Positions 51,901 to 64,000 of a DNA stretch of 64,000 nucleotides are shown one piece after another. A model generated the notes under the pieces. The model did not search any database. It worked only from the letters and a program-made list of their open reading frames with translations, and had not been told where the DNA came from. How positions within the stretch are numbered: position 1 is the stretch's first letter; each line of letters begins with the position of its first letter. Source of the stretch: Pseudomonas fildesensis (GTDB taxonomy: Bacteria; Pseudomonadota; Gammaproteobacteria; Pseudomonadales; Pseudomonadaceae); the NCBI RefSeq assembly GCF_001050345.1, contig NZ_LFMW01000007.1:644410-708409 (forward strand), given 5' to 3'. The position numbers and the translations under genes were made by a program.

Positions 51901-53185
51901 GGGTCGGTGCACGGTTGAGGAGAACCGGGTGTTCGCGAATCACTTCGGCGAGAACGTCCCAAACCTCTGGCAGTTCGCGCTCGACCATTTTCTTGGCCGC
52001 TTTGATGGTGGTCGCGAGACCGCGCATTTCCAGCTTGCCAAAAATGAACGGTTTAAACAGCTCGAGAGCCATTTTCTTCGGCAGACCGCACTGGTGAAGA
52101 CGCAGGGTCGGGCCTACGGTAATTACCGAACGACCGGAGTAGTCAACACGCTTACCGAGCAAGTTCTGACGGAAACGACCTTGCTTACCCTTGATCATGT
52201 CAGCCAAGGATTTCAGAGGACGCTTGTTCGAACCGGTGATAGCGCGACCACGACGACCGTTGTCGAGCAAGGCATCGACCGCTTCCTGCAACATACGCTT
52301 TTCGTTGCGCACGATGATGTCCGGAGCGGACAGATCAAGCAGGCGCTTCAAGCGGTTGTTACGGTTGATCACGCGGCGGTACAGGTCGTTGAGGTCGGAG
52401 GTCGCGAAACGACCACCATCCAACGGTACCAGCGGACGCAGGTCTGGCGGCAGAACCGGCAGAACGGTCAGCACCATCCACTCTGGCAAGTTGCCGGAAC
52501 CCTGGAAGGCCTCCATCAACTTCAGACGCTTGGACAGCTTCTTGATCTTGGTTTCGGAGTTGGTTTGCGGAATCTCTTCACGCAGACGACCAATCTCGTG
52601 CTCCAGGTCGATAGCGTGCAGCAGTTCGCGGACAGCTTCGGCACCCATGCGGGCATCGAAATCGTCGCCAAACTCTTCCAGCGCTTCGAAATACTGCTCG
52701 TCGTTCAGCAACTGACCTTTTTCAAGGGTGGTCATGCCTGGATCGATAACGACATAGCTCTCGAAGTAGAGAACGCGTTCGATATCACGCAGGGTCATGT
52801 CCATCAGCAAGCCGATACGGGACGGCAGTGATTTCAGGAACCAGATGTGGGCAACCGGCGAAGCCAGTTCGATGTGCGCCATGCGCTCACGACGAACCTT
52901 GGCCAATGCAACTTCAACGCCGCACTTCTCGCAGATCACACCACGGTGCTTCAAGCGCTTGTACTTACCGCACAGGCACTCGTAATCCTTTACCGGGCCA
53001 AAGATCTTGGCGCAGAACAGGCCGTCACGTTCTGGTTTGAACGTACGGTAGTTAATGGTTTCCGGTTTTTTAACTTCACCGAACGACCACGAACGGATCA
53101 TCTCAGGCGATGCCAATCCAATACGGATGGCGTCGAACTCTTCGACTTGACCCTGGTTTTTCAGCAAATTCAGTAGGTCTTTCAA
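48986..53185 (-). CDS. rpoC: RNA polymerase beta' subunit
   Basis: Beta' has 1399 residues and carries the active-site Asp triad in [12 protein letters not shown] (about 460–471). The N-terminal zinc ribbon shows [19 protein letters not shown], with the later zinc-binding C2 cluster ([19 protein letters not shown]) near residue 890. Bridge helix and trigger loop segments are continuous. Length is typical for Pseudomonas. It follows rpoB by 64 bases and ends before a UUCG terminator. Confidence 0.98.
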   Translation of the reverse strand: MKDLLNLLKNQGQVEEFDAIRIGLASPEMIRSWSFGEVKKPETINYRTFKPERDGLFCAKIFGPVKDYECLCGKYKRLKHRGVICEKCGVEVALAKVRRERMAHIELASPVAHIWFLKSLPSRIGLLMDMTLRDIERVLYFESYVVIDPGMTTLEKGQLLNDEQYFEALEEFGDDFDARMGAEAVRELLHAIDLEHEIGRLREEIPQTNSETKIKKLSKRLKLMEAFQGSGNLPEWMVLTVLPVLPPDLRPLVPLDGGRFATSDLNDLYRRVINRNNRLKRLLDLSAPDIIVRNEKRMLQEAVDALLDNGRRGRAITGSNKRPLKSLADMIKGKQGRFRQNLLGKRVDYSGRSVITVGPTLRLHQCGLPKKMALELFKPFIFGKLEMRGLATTIKAAKKMVERELPEVWDVLAEVIREHPVLLNRAPTLHRLGIQAFEPVLIEGKAIQLHPLVCAAYNADFDGDQMAVHVPLTLEAQLEARALMMSTNNILSPANGEPIIVPSQDVVLGLYYMTREAINAKGEGRVFADLQEVDRVFRAGEAALHAKVKVRINETVNDRDGGSVSGTRIVDTTVGRALLYQVVPKGLSYDVVNLPMKKKAISKLINQCYRVVGLKETVIFADQLMYTGFAYSTISGVSIGVNDFVIPDEKARIISAATDEVKEIESQYASGLVTQGEKYNKVIDLWSKANDEVSKAMMANLSKEKVIDRHGDEVDQESFNSMYMMADSGARGSAAQIRQLAGMRGLMAKPDGSIIETPITANFREGLSVLQYFISTHGARKGLADTALKTANSGYLTRRLVDVAQDLVVTEIDCGTEHGLLMTPHIEGGDVVEPLGERVLGRVIARDVFKPGTEEIIVPAGTLVDEKWVEFIELNSIDEVIVRSPISCETRYGICAKCYGRDLARGHQVNIGEAVGVIAAQSIGEPGTQLTMRTFHIGGAASRTSAADSVQVKNGGTVRLHNLKHVERVDGCLVAVSRSGELAIADDYGRERERYKLPYGAVISVKEGDKVDAGAIVAKWDPHTHPIVTEMKGTVTYVGMEEGITIKRQTDELTGMTNIEVLDAKDRPAAGKDIRPAVKMVDDNGKDLLLPGTDVIAQYFLPANALVGVADGAKIAIGDVIARIPQETSKTRDITGGLPRVADLFEARRPKEASILAEVSGTIAFGKETKGKRRLVITPNDGSDLYEELIPKWRHLNVFEGEQVNRGEVISDGPSDPHDILRLLGVSALAKYIVNEIQDVYRLQGVKINDKHIETILRQMLRKVEIAESGDSSFIKGDQMELTHVLVENERLAGDEKFVSKFTRVLLGITKASLSTESFISAASFQETTRVLTEAAVTGKRDYLRGLKENVVVGRLIPAGTGLAYHSERKRRREADKPLRVSASEVEAALTEALNSSGN

Positions 53186-53249
53186 GGCCTTTCCTCCTGG
53201 CGGAGCAGAGAGCGGGCTAAACAGCCCCGCTCTCGATTCGCGTCACGTG

Positions 53250-57323
<4,074 letters not shown>

Positions 57324-57467
57324 CAGCGTTCCCCAGCTTGGTCACCTGCTTGTTTGGCCCCTCCGACGGGAGCAGCCAGAAAATCTCGCAAACCCCATGG
57401 TTTGCACCACCGCTTCGGGTGGCTACAGCACGTTAATGGCGGCGACCGAGTCGACAGCCAAGAACGG

Positions 57468-57496
57468 AAAAAGGCCGGTGGCAAGAGCCACCAGCC
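57468..57496 (-). terminator. Attenuator between rplL and rpoB
   Basis: Minus strand GGCTGGTGGC (57496–57487), TCTT loop, GCCACCGGCC (57482–57473) then five T (57472–57468). A weak, T-tailed hairpin at this junction is the classic place of partial termination in the rif operon, which sets an L12 excess over beta. Confidence 0.8.
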
Positions 57497-57542
57497 ATCA
57501 GCCTTCAGCTTAACGCTTGGGCTGGAAACGCAAGGTCGATGC

Positions 57543-57908
57543 TTACTTCAGCTCGACTTTAGCGCCTGCTTCTTCCAGAGCAACTTTGGCTTTGTCAGCT
57601 GCGTCTTTCGATACAGCTTCCAGAACCATGCCTGGAGCAGCGTCAACTACAGCCTTGGCTTCTTTCAGGCCCAGACCGGTCAGTTCACGAACTGCCTTGA
57701 TCACGTTTACTTTCTTCTCGCCGGTTTCCAACAGCATAACGTTGAATTCGGTTTGCTCTTCAGCAACAGCAGCTACAGCGGCTGGGCCAGCGGAAGCAGC
57801 GGCAGCGGAAACGCCGAATTTTTCTTCGAAAGCTTTGATCAGCTCAACAACCTGCAGAACCGACATTTCAGCTACGGCGTTGAGGATATCGTCTTGGGAG
57901 ATAGACAT
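57543..57908 (-). CDS. rplL: 50S ribosomal protein L7/L12
   Basis: L7/L12 (121 residues) forms the mobile stalk that recruits GTPase factors. N-terminal dimerisation helices, an Ala/Gly hinge ([18 protein letters not shown], about 35–52) and the C-terminal factor-binding domain ending [13 protein letters not shown] are present. It follows rplJ by 78 bases. Confidence 0.98.
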   Translation of the reverse strand: MSISQDDILNAVAEMSVLQVVELIKAFEEKFGVSAAAASAGPAAVAAVAEEQTEFNVMLLETGEKKVNVIKAVRELTGLGLKEAKAVVDAAPGMVLEAVSKDAADKAKVALEEAGAKVELK

Positions 57909-57986
57909 TGCTGTAATTCCTGAATTGGGGGACGGCCTACGCGGCCATCGAAATAAACAAAAATACGCGAGAGAAAGTGCTCAGCC

Positions 57987-58487
57987 TTAGGCTGCGGCAG
58001 CTTCTTTTTGCTCGCGAACTGCGGCCAGAGTACGAGCCAACTTGCTGGTAGCGCCTTGGATCACGCTCATCAGCTGAGAAATAGCTTCGTTACGGGTCGG
58101 CAGTGTTGCCAGTACGTCGATTTGGTTAGCTGCGAGGAACTTGCCCTCGAACGCAGCTGCCTTGATCTCGAACTTATCCTGACCCTTGGCGAATTCCTTG
58201 AACAAACGGGCAGCAGCGCCTGGATGATCGGTGGAGAACGCAATCAGGGTCGGGCCGGTGAACACGTCGTTGAGGACACTGTAGTCAGTGCCAGCAACAG
58301 CGCGCTTGAGCAGGGTATTACGTACAACACGTACGTATACGCCAGCTTCACGAGCCTCTTTACGGAGTCCGGTCATAGCGCTTACTGTCACACCACGGGC
58401 ATCAGCCACGACAGCGGACAGAGCAGCTTTGGCAGCCTCGTTGACTTCAGCGACGATGGCCTTCTTGTCTTCGAGATTAATTGCCAC
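57987..58487 (-). CDS. rplJ: 50S ribosomal protein L10
   Basis: L10 (166 residues) anchors the L7/L12 stalk dimers through its C-terminal helix ([20 protein letters not shown]). It also normally represses its own message by binding the leader at 58488–58686. [20 protein letters not shown] is the canonical opening. Confidence 0.98.
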   Translation of the reverse strand: MAINLEDKKAIVAEVNEAAKAALSAVVADARGVTVSAMTGLRKEAREAGVYVRVVRNTLLKRAVAGTDYSVLNDVFTGPTLIAFSTDHPGAAARLFKEFAKGQDKFEIKAAAFEGKFLAANQIDVLATLPTRNEAISQLMSVIQGATSKLARTLAAVREQKEAAAA

Positions 58488-58686
58488 GGGTTTAACTCCT
58501 GCTTGTTACCGTTTCATCTGGCCTAGGCCTGATGTCGTTTTGGTGTCTGATTCGGTAAGGAACCGGGAGCACCATCTGCGTAGGCTTGAGGTTTAAGACT
58601 TGCGCCGCCTACGGTCTTGGATAGCCCCCGCCAGGCAGGGACCCCAATTTTTTCAATTGACGCAATTGCTTGCGCCAACCTGTGTC
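58488..58686 (-). ncRNA. L10 leader (autoregulatory 5' UTR of rplJL)
   Basis: The 199-base region before rplJ contains a long stem of the L10-leader type on the minus strand: CCGTAGGCGGCGCAAG, an intervening bulge and CTCAAGCCTACG (about 58565–58615). In enteric bacteria L10–L12 binds such a leader to block translation. The identification rests on position and on the two complementary segments. Confidence 0.7.
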
Positions 58687-59382
58687 TTATACGTCCAGCG
58701 AGCCTTGGTCGATGACCAGACCTGGGCCCATAGTGGTGCTCAGGGTAACGCGCTTGACGTAGATACCTTTCGAGGAAGCTGGTTTGATACGCTTCAGATC
58801 AGCGATCAGGGCTTCAACGTTTTCCTTCAGCTTGACGGCATCAAAGCCGACTTTGCCAACGGAGGTGTGAATGATGCCGTTTTTGTCGGTGCGATAACGA
58901 ACCTGACCAGCCTTGGCGTTTTTAACCGCGGTGGCTACGTCTGGCGTTACGGTGCCGACTTTAGGGTTAGGCATCAGACCACGTGGACCGAGGATCTGAC
59001 CCAGCTGACCTACAACGCGCATTGCATCCGGGGAAGCAATAACTACGTCATAGTTCAGGTCGCCGCCTTTCATTTCGGCAGCTAGGTCGTCCATGCCAAC
59101 GCGATCGGCGCCGGCAGCCAGAGCAGCTTCAGCTGCCGGGCCTTGGGTGAAGACAGCAACACGTACAGTCTTGCCTGTGCCGTGTGGCAGCACAGTAGCG
59201 CTACGAACGACCTGGTCGGATTTACGCGGGTCAACACCCAGGTTCACAGCAACGTCAACGGACTCGCTGAACTTGACAGTCGACAGCTCGGTCAGCAGGG
59301 CAGCAGCGTCTACAAAGTTGTAGGCCTTGCCTGCTTCAATTTTGCCGGCGATAGCCTTTTGGCGCTTGGTCAGCTTAGCCAT
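58687..59382 (-). CDS. rplA: 50S ribosomal protein L1
   Basis: L1 (231 residues) forms the L1 stalk that ejects deacylated tRNA, and in E. coli represses rplKA translation. [21 protein letters not shown] is canonical. Its ATG shares a base with the rplK stop (TAATG), so L11 and L1 are coupled. It ends at the start of the L10 leader. Confidence 0.98.
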
Positions 59383-59813
59383 TACACACCCTCCACGTTA
59401 AGGCCCATGCTACGAGCAGAACCGGCGATGGTACGCACGGCTGCATCCATATCAGCTGCAGTCAGATCCGCGTTTTTGGTTTTCGCGATTTCTTCCAGCT
59501 GAGCACGAGTCACGGTGCCAACTTTAACGGTGTTAGGACGAGCGGAACCGCTAGTCAGACCAGCAGCTTTCTTCAGCAAAACCGAAGCCGGAGTCGACTT
59601 GGTTTCGAAAGTGAAGCTACGGTCGCTATATACAGTGATGATCACTGGAGTCGGCAGACCTGGCTCAAGACCCTGAGTACGGGCGTTGAAGGCTTTGCAG
59701 AACTCCATGATGTTCACGCCGTGCTGACCCAGAGCTGGACCGACGGGTGGGCTAGGGTTGGCCTGAGCGGCCTTCACTTGCAGCTTGATGTAAGCGGTAA
59801 TCTTCTTGGCCAT
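59382..59813 (-). CDS. rplK: 50S ribosomal protein L11
   Basis: L11 (143 residues) binds the GTPase centre RNA and is needed for RelA activation. ATG at 59813 ([34 protein letters not shown]) is chosen. The N-terminal Pro-rich thiostrepton-binding segment and the C-terminal RNA-binding domain are intact. It stands 118 bases after nusG with a terminator-like hairpin in between. Confidence 0.98.
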
Positions 59814-59884
59814 GAGGCACTCCAATTACGGGTTCGAACGCCTCGAAAGGCTCCCCGGTTACTTGCGCGTTTATCCCAGTGACG

Positions 59885-59915
59885 ACAAAACCCCACAGCC
59901 TAGGGCTGCGGGGTT
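59885..59915 (-). terminator. Hairpin between nusG and rplK
   Basis: Minus strand AACCCCGCAG, loop, CTGTGGGGTT then TTTTG (arms 59889–59898 and 59906–59915) with a mostly paired 10-bp stem. Possibly a partial terminator separating secE–nusG from rplKA. Confidence 0.75.
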
Positions 59916-59930
59916 GGGATGCTTGCCCAG

Positions 59931-60464
59931 CTAGACCTTTTCGACCTGGCTGAACTCTAGCTCTACCGGAGTAGAGCGACCGAAAATGAGCACCGCCACT
60001 TGGATTCGGCTCTTTTCGTAGTTAACTTCTTCGACAGTACCGTTGAAATCAGCAAACGGACCATCTGTGACACGAACAACCTCACCCGGCTCGAACAACG
60101 TCTTCGGCTTGGGCTTGTCGCTACCGTCAGCAACTCGACGCAGAATCGCTTCTGCCTCTTTGTCAGTGATCGCAGCAGGCTTATCGGCAGTACCGCCAAT
60201 GAAGCCCATTACACGAGGGGTATCCTTGACCAAGTGCCAAGTACCTTCATTCATGTCCATCTGAACCAGCACATAGCCAGGAAAGAACTTGCGTTCACTC
60301 TTGCGCTTCTGACCATTCCGCATTTCAACCACTTCTTCAGTGGGAACCAGAATTTCGCCGAAGCCATCTTCCATGCCTGCCAGCTTTACGCGCTCTAGCA
60401 AAGAGCGCATAACATGCTTCTCGTAACCCGAGTAAGCATGCACAACGTACCAACGCTTAGCCAC
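59931..60464 (-). CDS. nusG: NusG, transcription elongation/termination factor
   Basis: NusG (177 residues) binds RNA polymerase with its NGN domain ([21 protein letters not shown]...) and Rho or S10 with its KOW domain ([24 protein letters not shown], about 125–148). It is ten bases after secE and shares its transcript, as in most bacteria. Confidence 0.98.
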   Translation of the reverse strand: MAKRWYVVHAYSGYEKHVMRSLLERVKLAGMEDGFGEILVPTEEVVEMRNGQKRKSERKFFPGYVLVQMDMNEGTWHLVKDTPRVMGFIGGTADKPAAITDKEAEAILRRVADGSDKPKPKTLFEPGEVVRVTDGPFADFNGTVEEVNYEKSRIQVAVLIFGRSTPVELEFSQVEKV

Positions 60465-60473
60465 GGGACACCC

Positions 60474-60842
60474 TTAGCCAACAATCAAGGAAACAAGCCA
60501 GCCGAGCAGGGAATCGAGCCCCCACAACAGCAACGCCATAACCAGAACAACAGCCACTACAATCAATGTGGTCTGCGTGGTTTCTTGGCGAGTCGGCCAA
60601 ACGACTTTACGGATTTCGGTGCGAGCTTCCTTCACCAGGACCGCGAAAGACTTGCCTTTGGCAGTCTGCAGGCCTACAAAGGCAGCTACAGCAGCAAGGG
60701 CGAGCAAAGCGAGCACACGGTACAGGATCGGCGAAGCAGAATAGTACTGATTGCCAACAACGCCTACGACCACCAATGCGACCACAGCGAGCCACTTGAC
60801 CAGATCGAAACGAGAGCTTTGAGCTTCAGCCTTAGGAGTCAT
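60474..60842 (-). CDS. secE: SecE, translocase subunit
   Basis: SecE (122 residues) has three membrane helices (about 20–32, 40–60, 92–115), the form found in gamma-proteobacteria; the last helix and preceding amphipathic segment (VWPTRQETTQTTLIV) are the essential part that clamps SecY. It follows tRNA-Trp by 45 bases. Confidence 0.95.
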   Translation of the reverse strand: MTPKAEAQSSRFDLVKWLAVVALVVVGVVGNQYYSASPILYRVLALLALAAVAAFVGLQTAKGKSFAVLVKEARTEIRKVVWPTRQETTQTTLIVVAVVLVMALLLWGLDSLLGWLVSLIVG

Positions 60843-60887
60843 CTATGAAGATCCTGTGAAAAGAAAGCCAGACACACCAAGTGAATC

Positions 60888-60963
60888 TGGCAGGTCAGGA
60901 GGGAATCGAACCCCCAACCTACGGTTTTGGAGACCGTCGCTCTGCCAATTGAGCTACTGACCT
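60888..60963 (-). tRNA. tRNA-Trp (CCA anticodon)
   Basis: A 76-base cloverleaf: acceptor AGGTCAG/CTGACCT, anticodon loop CTCCAAA with CCA, GGTTCGATTCC T-loop and encoded CCA. It lies between the tRNA cluster and secE. Confidence 0.97.
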
Positions 60964-60998
60964 AAAACAAAATCAGGCCGACCATTATGCAGGCCTGA
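60964..60998 (-). terminator. Terminator between the tRNA cluster and tRNA-Trp, possible tuf remnant
   Basis: TCAGGCC and GGCCTGA (60973–60979 with 60992–60998) form a 7-bp stem with a 12-base loop, followed on the minus strand by TTTTGTTTT (60964–60972). In lineages with tuf between tRNA-Thr and tRNA-Trp this would be its terminator. Confidence 0.65.
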
Positions 60999-61084
60999 AA
61001 AAGACTTTACAACAACCAACCCCAATAGACCTGAAATCACCCAACAACAAAGCAAGGCGCAACACAATCAAGCCGAGGCAGCTG

Positions 61085-61118
61085 TTAAAACAAAGGCAGA
61101 TATTTTCATATCTGCCTT
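61085..61118 (-). terminator. Terminator after tRNA-Thr
   Basis: AAGGCAGATAT and ATATCTGCCTT (61093–61103 with 61108–61118) form a perfect 11-bp stem with a GAAA loop and a TGTTTTAA tail, just past the tRNA-Thr 3' end. Confidence 0.9.
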
Positions 61119-61124
61119 GTTATA

Positions 61125-61200
61125 TGGAGCTCTTGAGCGGATTTGAACCGCTGACCTCACCCTTACCAAGGGTGTGCTCTACCAACTGAGCTACAAGAGC
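61125..61200 (-). tRNA. tRNA-Thr (GGT anticodon)
   Basis: A 76-base cloverleaf starting GCTCTTG and ending CAAGAGCTCCA; the anticodon stem CACCC/GGGTG encloses TTGGTAA with GGT. It is the third of the Tyr–Gly–Thr cluster. Confidence 0.97.
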
Positions 61201-61226
61201 AAAACACCGTGCACAACCTGCAAACT

Positions 61227-61300
<74 letters not shown>

Positions 61301-61324
61301 GGAGCTTGCAGCTCACGCTAAAAA

Positions 61325-61409
<85 letters not shown>

Positions 61410-61422
61410 TAAGCGAGCCGGC

Positions 61423-61450
61423 ATTCTACATCACGCCGGCCTTCTGTCAA
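61423..61450 (-). promoter_or_regulatory. Promoter P2 of the tRNA cluster
   Basis: TTGACA (61450–61445), 16-base spacer, TAGAAT (61428–61423), then a GC-rich GCCGGCTCGC discriminator typical for stable-RNA promoters. Confidence 0.85.
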
Positions 61451-61539
61451 GCATTTTCTCATTAAAAATATGAGGTTAGCTGCATTGACCACCGCCTCAC
61501 ACCTTGGACCTCAAAGGTCTTCACTGCGAAGCGGGCGCC

Positions 61540-61568
61540 ATTCTATGCAAACTATTCGAGAGTTGCAA
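61540..61568 (-). promoter_or_regulatory. Promoter P1 of the tRNA cluster
   Basis: TTGCAA (61568–61563), 17-base spacer, TAGAAT (61545–61540) followed by GGCGCCCGC. The -35 lies inside the last codons of the SPOR-domain gene, about 150 bases before tRNA-Tyr. Confidence 0.65.
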
Positions 61569-61998
61569 TGCCTTCACACAGCATTATTTTATGTTTTAAC
61601 TCATTGAATTCCTTAGCAAGGTTTTCAAAGGGCAGATCATCAGCCAGGCGTCTGCTTTCAGGCGCTACGCGAAGCCAGTAGCCGGACGCGTCAGGAGTGT
61701 TCAGCAGTTGAACCTTGACCTTTATATCCAGGCTCGTGAGGCGCTGCTCTACAGACTGCACTTCGCGCTGATCAGAAAAGCCACCTATGTACAGGCAGGT
61801 ATTCTGCGCATCGGGCGCCTTCACTCGATCGCGCCGAGCCACCGCATCAGAAGACTCGCTAAGCAAGCGAATATCCTGCTGAGAAGCCCGATAGAGGCTC
61901 AAGGGAGTGACGTCTTTTGCGCGCAATGGAGCTTCTTGTTGATGCCAGACGTAATAAAAGGCATTAAGGACGAGCAAAAGCAAAAACAACCAACGCAT
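61552..61998 (-). CDS. SPOR-domain inner membrane protein
   Basis: The 148-residue protein has an N-terminal membrane anchor (MRWLFLLLLVLNAFYYVWH), a charged linker and a SPOR-type domain (about 72–145: LYIGGFSDQREVQSVEQRLTSLDIKVKVQLL). SPOR domains bind glycan strands lacking stem peptides at division sites. ATG at 61998 begins the anchor directly; upstream in-frame starts only add coaX-overlapping residues. It ends where P1 of the tRNA cluster begins, and lies eight bases after coaX. Confidence 0.85.
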   Translation of the reverse strand: MRWLFLLLLVLNAFYYVWHQQEAPLRAKDVTPLSLYRASQQDIRLLSESSDAVARRDRVKAPDAQNTCLYIGGFSDQREVQSVEQRLTSLDIKVKVQLLNTPDASGYWLRVAPESRRLADDLPFENLAKEFNELKHKIMLCEGIATLE

Positions 61999-62005
61999 AA
62001 ACACC

Positions 62006-62755
62006 TCAAGACAAAGGGCACGCCATTGCCAGACCAACGAATACCAAATCAGGGACGAGCAGAGCTTTCGGTACAGCATCCGCGACTAGGCCAGCATCCC
62101 CACCCGTCAGGAATACGGTAAAATCATCACCCCAGTAGCTTCGGGCCAACTCCAGCTGGGTCAGGGCAAATCCTCTTAGCATCAGCGTACAACCGCGTTC
62201 AACCGCCTCTACAGTCGTACGCCCCGGGGAGAGGCACTCCAGAGCTCGCTCAGCAGCTGCATCGTCATAACGTATTTTGCGGGTGTGCGTTCGTAGCTGA
62301 TTACGCATCAGCGGCATTCCTGGGCAAATGAACCCACCCAAGTGCTCTCCGTCCGCCGCAATGAAGTCCGCAGTCGCCGCAGTTCCAAAATCCAATACCA
62401 GGCAGGCGCGGGATGCCAGCTTGAATCCACCAAGTATCGCTAACCAGCGATCAAGGCCAAGGCGCTCGAAATCTTCGTAACCATTCCTTACGCCAGCCAT
62501 TTCTCTTGCAGAAACAGCACAAGATACCGCAACGCCAAATTGGACCTCCAGCGCCGCTACCAACTTATTGGTTTCGTCCACAGCCCGAACACTCACCATC
62601 CGGCAACGCGTCAGCCGCAGACCAGGAAGTGCTACCAGGCTATCAATTAATGCGACATCCGAACCAACAACGCCTTCCGCAGAGGCATTCGCCTTATCTG
62701 AATCAAGTACGCGCCATTTGATAAAGCTATTCCCACAGTCGAGTTCAAGAATCAT
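62006..62755 (-). CDS. coaX: CoaX, type III pantothenate kinase
   Basis: The 249-residue enzyme phosphorylates pantothenate, the first step of coenzyme A synthesis. It has the N-terminal phosphate loop [14 protein letters not shown], the middle [10 protein letters not shown] motif and the [15 protein letters not shown] segment of the type III (CoaX) fold, with no similarity to CoaA. An ATG at 62755 is used; a GTG just upstream is possible. It overlaps the birA stop region, so biotin ligase and CoA synthesis share a transcript. In Pseudomonas CoaX replaces CoaA. Confidence 0.96.
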   Translation of the reverse strand: MILELDCGNSFIKWRVLDSDKANASAEGVVGSDVALIDSLVALPGLRLTRCRMVSVRAVDETNKLVAALEVQFGVAVSCAVSAREMAGVRNGYEDFERLGLDRWLAILGGFKLASRACLVLDFGTAATADFIAADGEHLGGFICPGMPLMRNQLRTHTRKIRYDDAAAERALECLSPGRTTVEAVERGCTLMLRGFALTQLELARSYWGDDFTVFLTGGDAGLVADAVPKALLVPDLVFVGLAMACPLS

Positions 62756-63704
62756 CACGCAGCCTCAGGCTTAACTCACCACCGCTGTATATTTTTTCTA
62801 CACCATCAACATTCAAACGCAAAGCACCTTGACGATCTATGCCCAGCACCACGCCATCAATCTGGTTTACGCCCGCGATAAGGGACACAGCCTTCCCCTG
62901 CCACAAGTGATTTTGCTCCCACTCCTCCTGGAGCGCTGCAAAACCGGAGGCTTTATGCAGATCCAGGTAACCTTGCAGCTGCAGGCCCAGCTGTGCAACC
63001 AGACGGTTACGGTCTACGGGAGAGCCCGTTTCGAGCTGTACCGAAGTCCACTGCTGATCCACGTCCGTAGCCTTCTGCATATTCACATTGATACCTATCC
63101 CAAGAACAACGTGACAGATATCGGCGGGATCTCCCACCAACTCCAGCAAGATGCCGGCAATTTTCTTCCGACCTACGAGAACATCGTTTGGCCACTTTAA
63201 GGCCGCATCCTGTACGCCCGACTTACGCAGGGCCTGCATCACGGCGAGCCCCACAACAAGACTCAAACCTTCCAACTGTCGCAGCCCACCCTCAATTCGC
63301 AACACAAGGCTGTAATACACATTTTGAGCGAACGGGCTGACCCACTTGCGGCCTCGCCTACCTCTTCCCGCTGTCTGCTGTTCCGCAAGCACCAGAAATG
63401 GCGCGGCACAGTTGGCATCGACAAGCCGCAGGGCTTCGGCATTCGTTGAATCAATGGAGTCGAAAATATGAACAGGCCATGCCAAGGAGGCCGCATTCGA
63501 CGCGATCTCCTCCGCATTCAAGAACACCAAGGGCGAGGCCAGTTGATATCCACGGCCGCGGACTTTATGGATAGGTAGATTCAACTCTGCCTCAAGATGC
63601 TGTAGTTGCTTCCACACAGCGCTGCGGCTTACGCCCAGGGCAGCGCCAAGCGCTTCTCCGGAGTGGAATCGGCCATCTTTCAGAAGTTTCAACAACGTCA
63701 GCAT
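62745..63704 (-). CDS. birA: BirA, biotin–protein ligase and biotin operon repressor
   Basis: The 319-residue bifunctional protein carries an N-terminal winged helix (about 1–60; [19 protein letters not shown]), then the ligase domain with the biotinyl-AMP loop GRGRRGRKW (113–121) and KWPNDVLVG, and a C-terminal SH3-like domain. It biotinylates acetyl-CoA carboxylase and can repress bio genes. Its stop lies inside coaX. It stands upstream of the 5S rRNA gene end on the same strand, a position conserved in Pseudomonas. Confidence 0.97.
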   Translation of the reverse strand: MLTLLKLLKDGRFHSGEALGAALGVSRSAVWKQLQHLEAELNLPIHKVRGRGYQLASPLVFLNAEEIASNAASLAWPVHIFDSIDSTNAEALRLVDANCAAPFLVLAEQQTAGRGRRGRKWVSPFAQNVYYSLVLRIEGGLRQLEGLSLVVGLAVMQALRKSGVQDAALKWPNDVLVGRKKIAGILLELVGDPADICHVVLGIGINVNMQKATDVDQQWTSVQLETGSPVDRNRLVAQLGLQLQGYLDLHKASGFAALQEEWEQNHLWQGKAVSLIAGVNQIDGVVLGIDRQGALRLNVDGVEKIYSGGELSLRLRDDS

Positions 63705-63713
63705 GCATGTATC

Positions 63714-63728
63714 GCCTCACAATGAGGC
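63714..63728. repeat. Small hairpin upstream of birA
   Basis: GCCTCA (63714–63719) and TGAGGC (63723–63728) pair around CAA, ten bases before the birA ATG (minus strand). It may be part of the birA leader. Nothing else is seen in 63729–63823. Confidence 0.4.
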
Positions 63729-63831
63729 ACGCATGATAGCCATGCGCAGGGTCATTGCATAGAAAGGCCGGACTCTAGCTCTGTATGCCGCCGCAATGAG
63801 GCATCTCGCATTTTTCGACCGCCCACAACAA

Positions 63832-63861
63832 AACCCCTGTTTGCGTTAGCAAACAGGGGTT
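63832..63861 (-). terminator. Terminator of the rRNA operon
   Basis: AACCCCTGTTTGC (63832–63844) and GCAAACAGGGGTT (63849–63861) form a perfect 13-bp stem with a four-base loop, followed on the minus strand by TTTGTTG. It follows the 5S gene. Confidence 0.92.
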
Positions 63862-63873
63862 CTGGAATTTAAT

Positions 63874-63988
63874 CTTGACGATGACCTACTCTCACATGGG
63901 GAAACCCCACACTACCATCGGCGATGCATCGTTTCACTGCTGAGTTCGGGATGGGATCAGGTGGTTCCAATGCTCTATGGTCGTCAAG
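63874..63988 (-). rRNA. rrf: 5S rRNA
   Basis: The minus strand reads CTTGACGACCATAGAGCATTG... to ...GTAGGTCATCGTCAAG, the full Pseudomonas 5S sequence with closing stem CTTGACGA/TCGTCAAG; core length 115 bases (mature ends may add one or two). The 23S gene would lie beyond the window edge. Confidence 0.97.
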
Positions 63989-64000
63989 AAATTCGGGTAC

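Noticed and set aside
49088..52831. A 1247-codon frame antisense to rpoC
   Set aside because: Same codon-bias effect; composition is unlike a protein and no ribosome site is seen.

Overview
The window is chromosomal DNA of a Pseudomonas of the fluorescens group. Evidence: GC-rich coding with strong third-position bias, REP/REPIN palindromes of the type known from P. fluorescens, and gene order matching Pseudomonas in two blocks (nrdR–ribD to oprG; ssb–MFS–uvrA–ferritin–katA–rplQ to birA–5S rRNA). I see no prophage, insertion sequence, CRISPR array or integrated element. Most of the window is housekeeping.

Layout. 1–8.7 kb: the 5' part of ribD, nrdR, a small lipoprotein, a methyltransferase, a thioredoxin–TPR protein, then a four-gene unit (His-rich DUF2796 protein, ABC ATPase, FtsX-like permease, DUF3299 protein) that looks like a metal-responsive envelope system, then an OprG/OmpW porin with an ANR-like site, and a nucleotide-sugar reductase-like protein. 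8.9–23 kb: the giant helicase Lhr, an MscS-type channel, a ybhP–clsB–ybhN operon, an overlapping DUF3182/hydrolase pair, a GlxA-type regulator, a cysteine hydrolase, and a trans-aconitate methyltransferase. 23–30.4 kb: ssb, an MFS carrier, uvrA, a ferritin and catalase. 30.6–60.9 kb: one continuous minus-strand block of translation and transcription genes (alpha, spc, S10, str and rif operons, then nusG and secE). 60.9–64 kb: four tRNAs, a SPOR-domain protein, coaX, birA and the 5S gene of an rRNA operon running off the window.

The ribosomal block is punctuated by punctual signals I could read directly: a TTGACA/TAGAAT promoter for rpsJ, two places where an internal hairpin abuts or overlaps a -35 box (before rpsM and rpsH), a T-tailed attenuator between rplL and rpoB, a UUCG-loop terminator after rpoC, and an L10-type leader before rplJ. 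A tuf gene expected between tRNA-Thr and tRNA-Trp (present there in P. aeruginosa) is absent, and two terminators stand in its place.

The best candidates for unexplained biology are the DUF2796/ABC/DUF3299 unit with its perfect inverted repeat operator, a NrdR zinc ribbon with altered cysteine spacing, a 78-bp perfect palindrome after lhr, a 53-codon orphan ORF after ssb, and the DUF3182/hydrolase pair.
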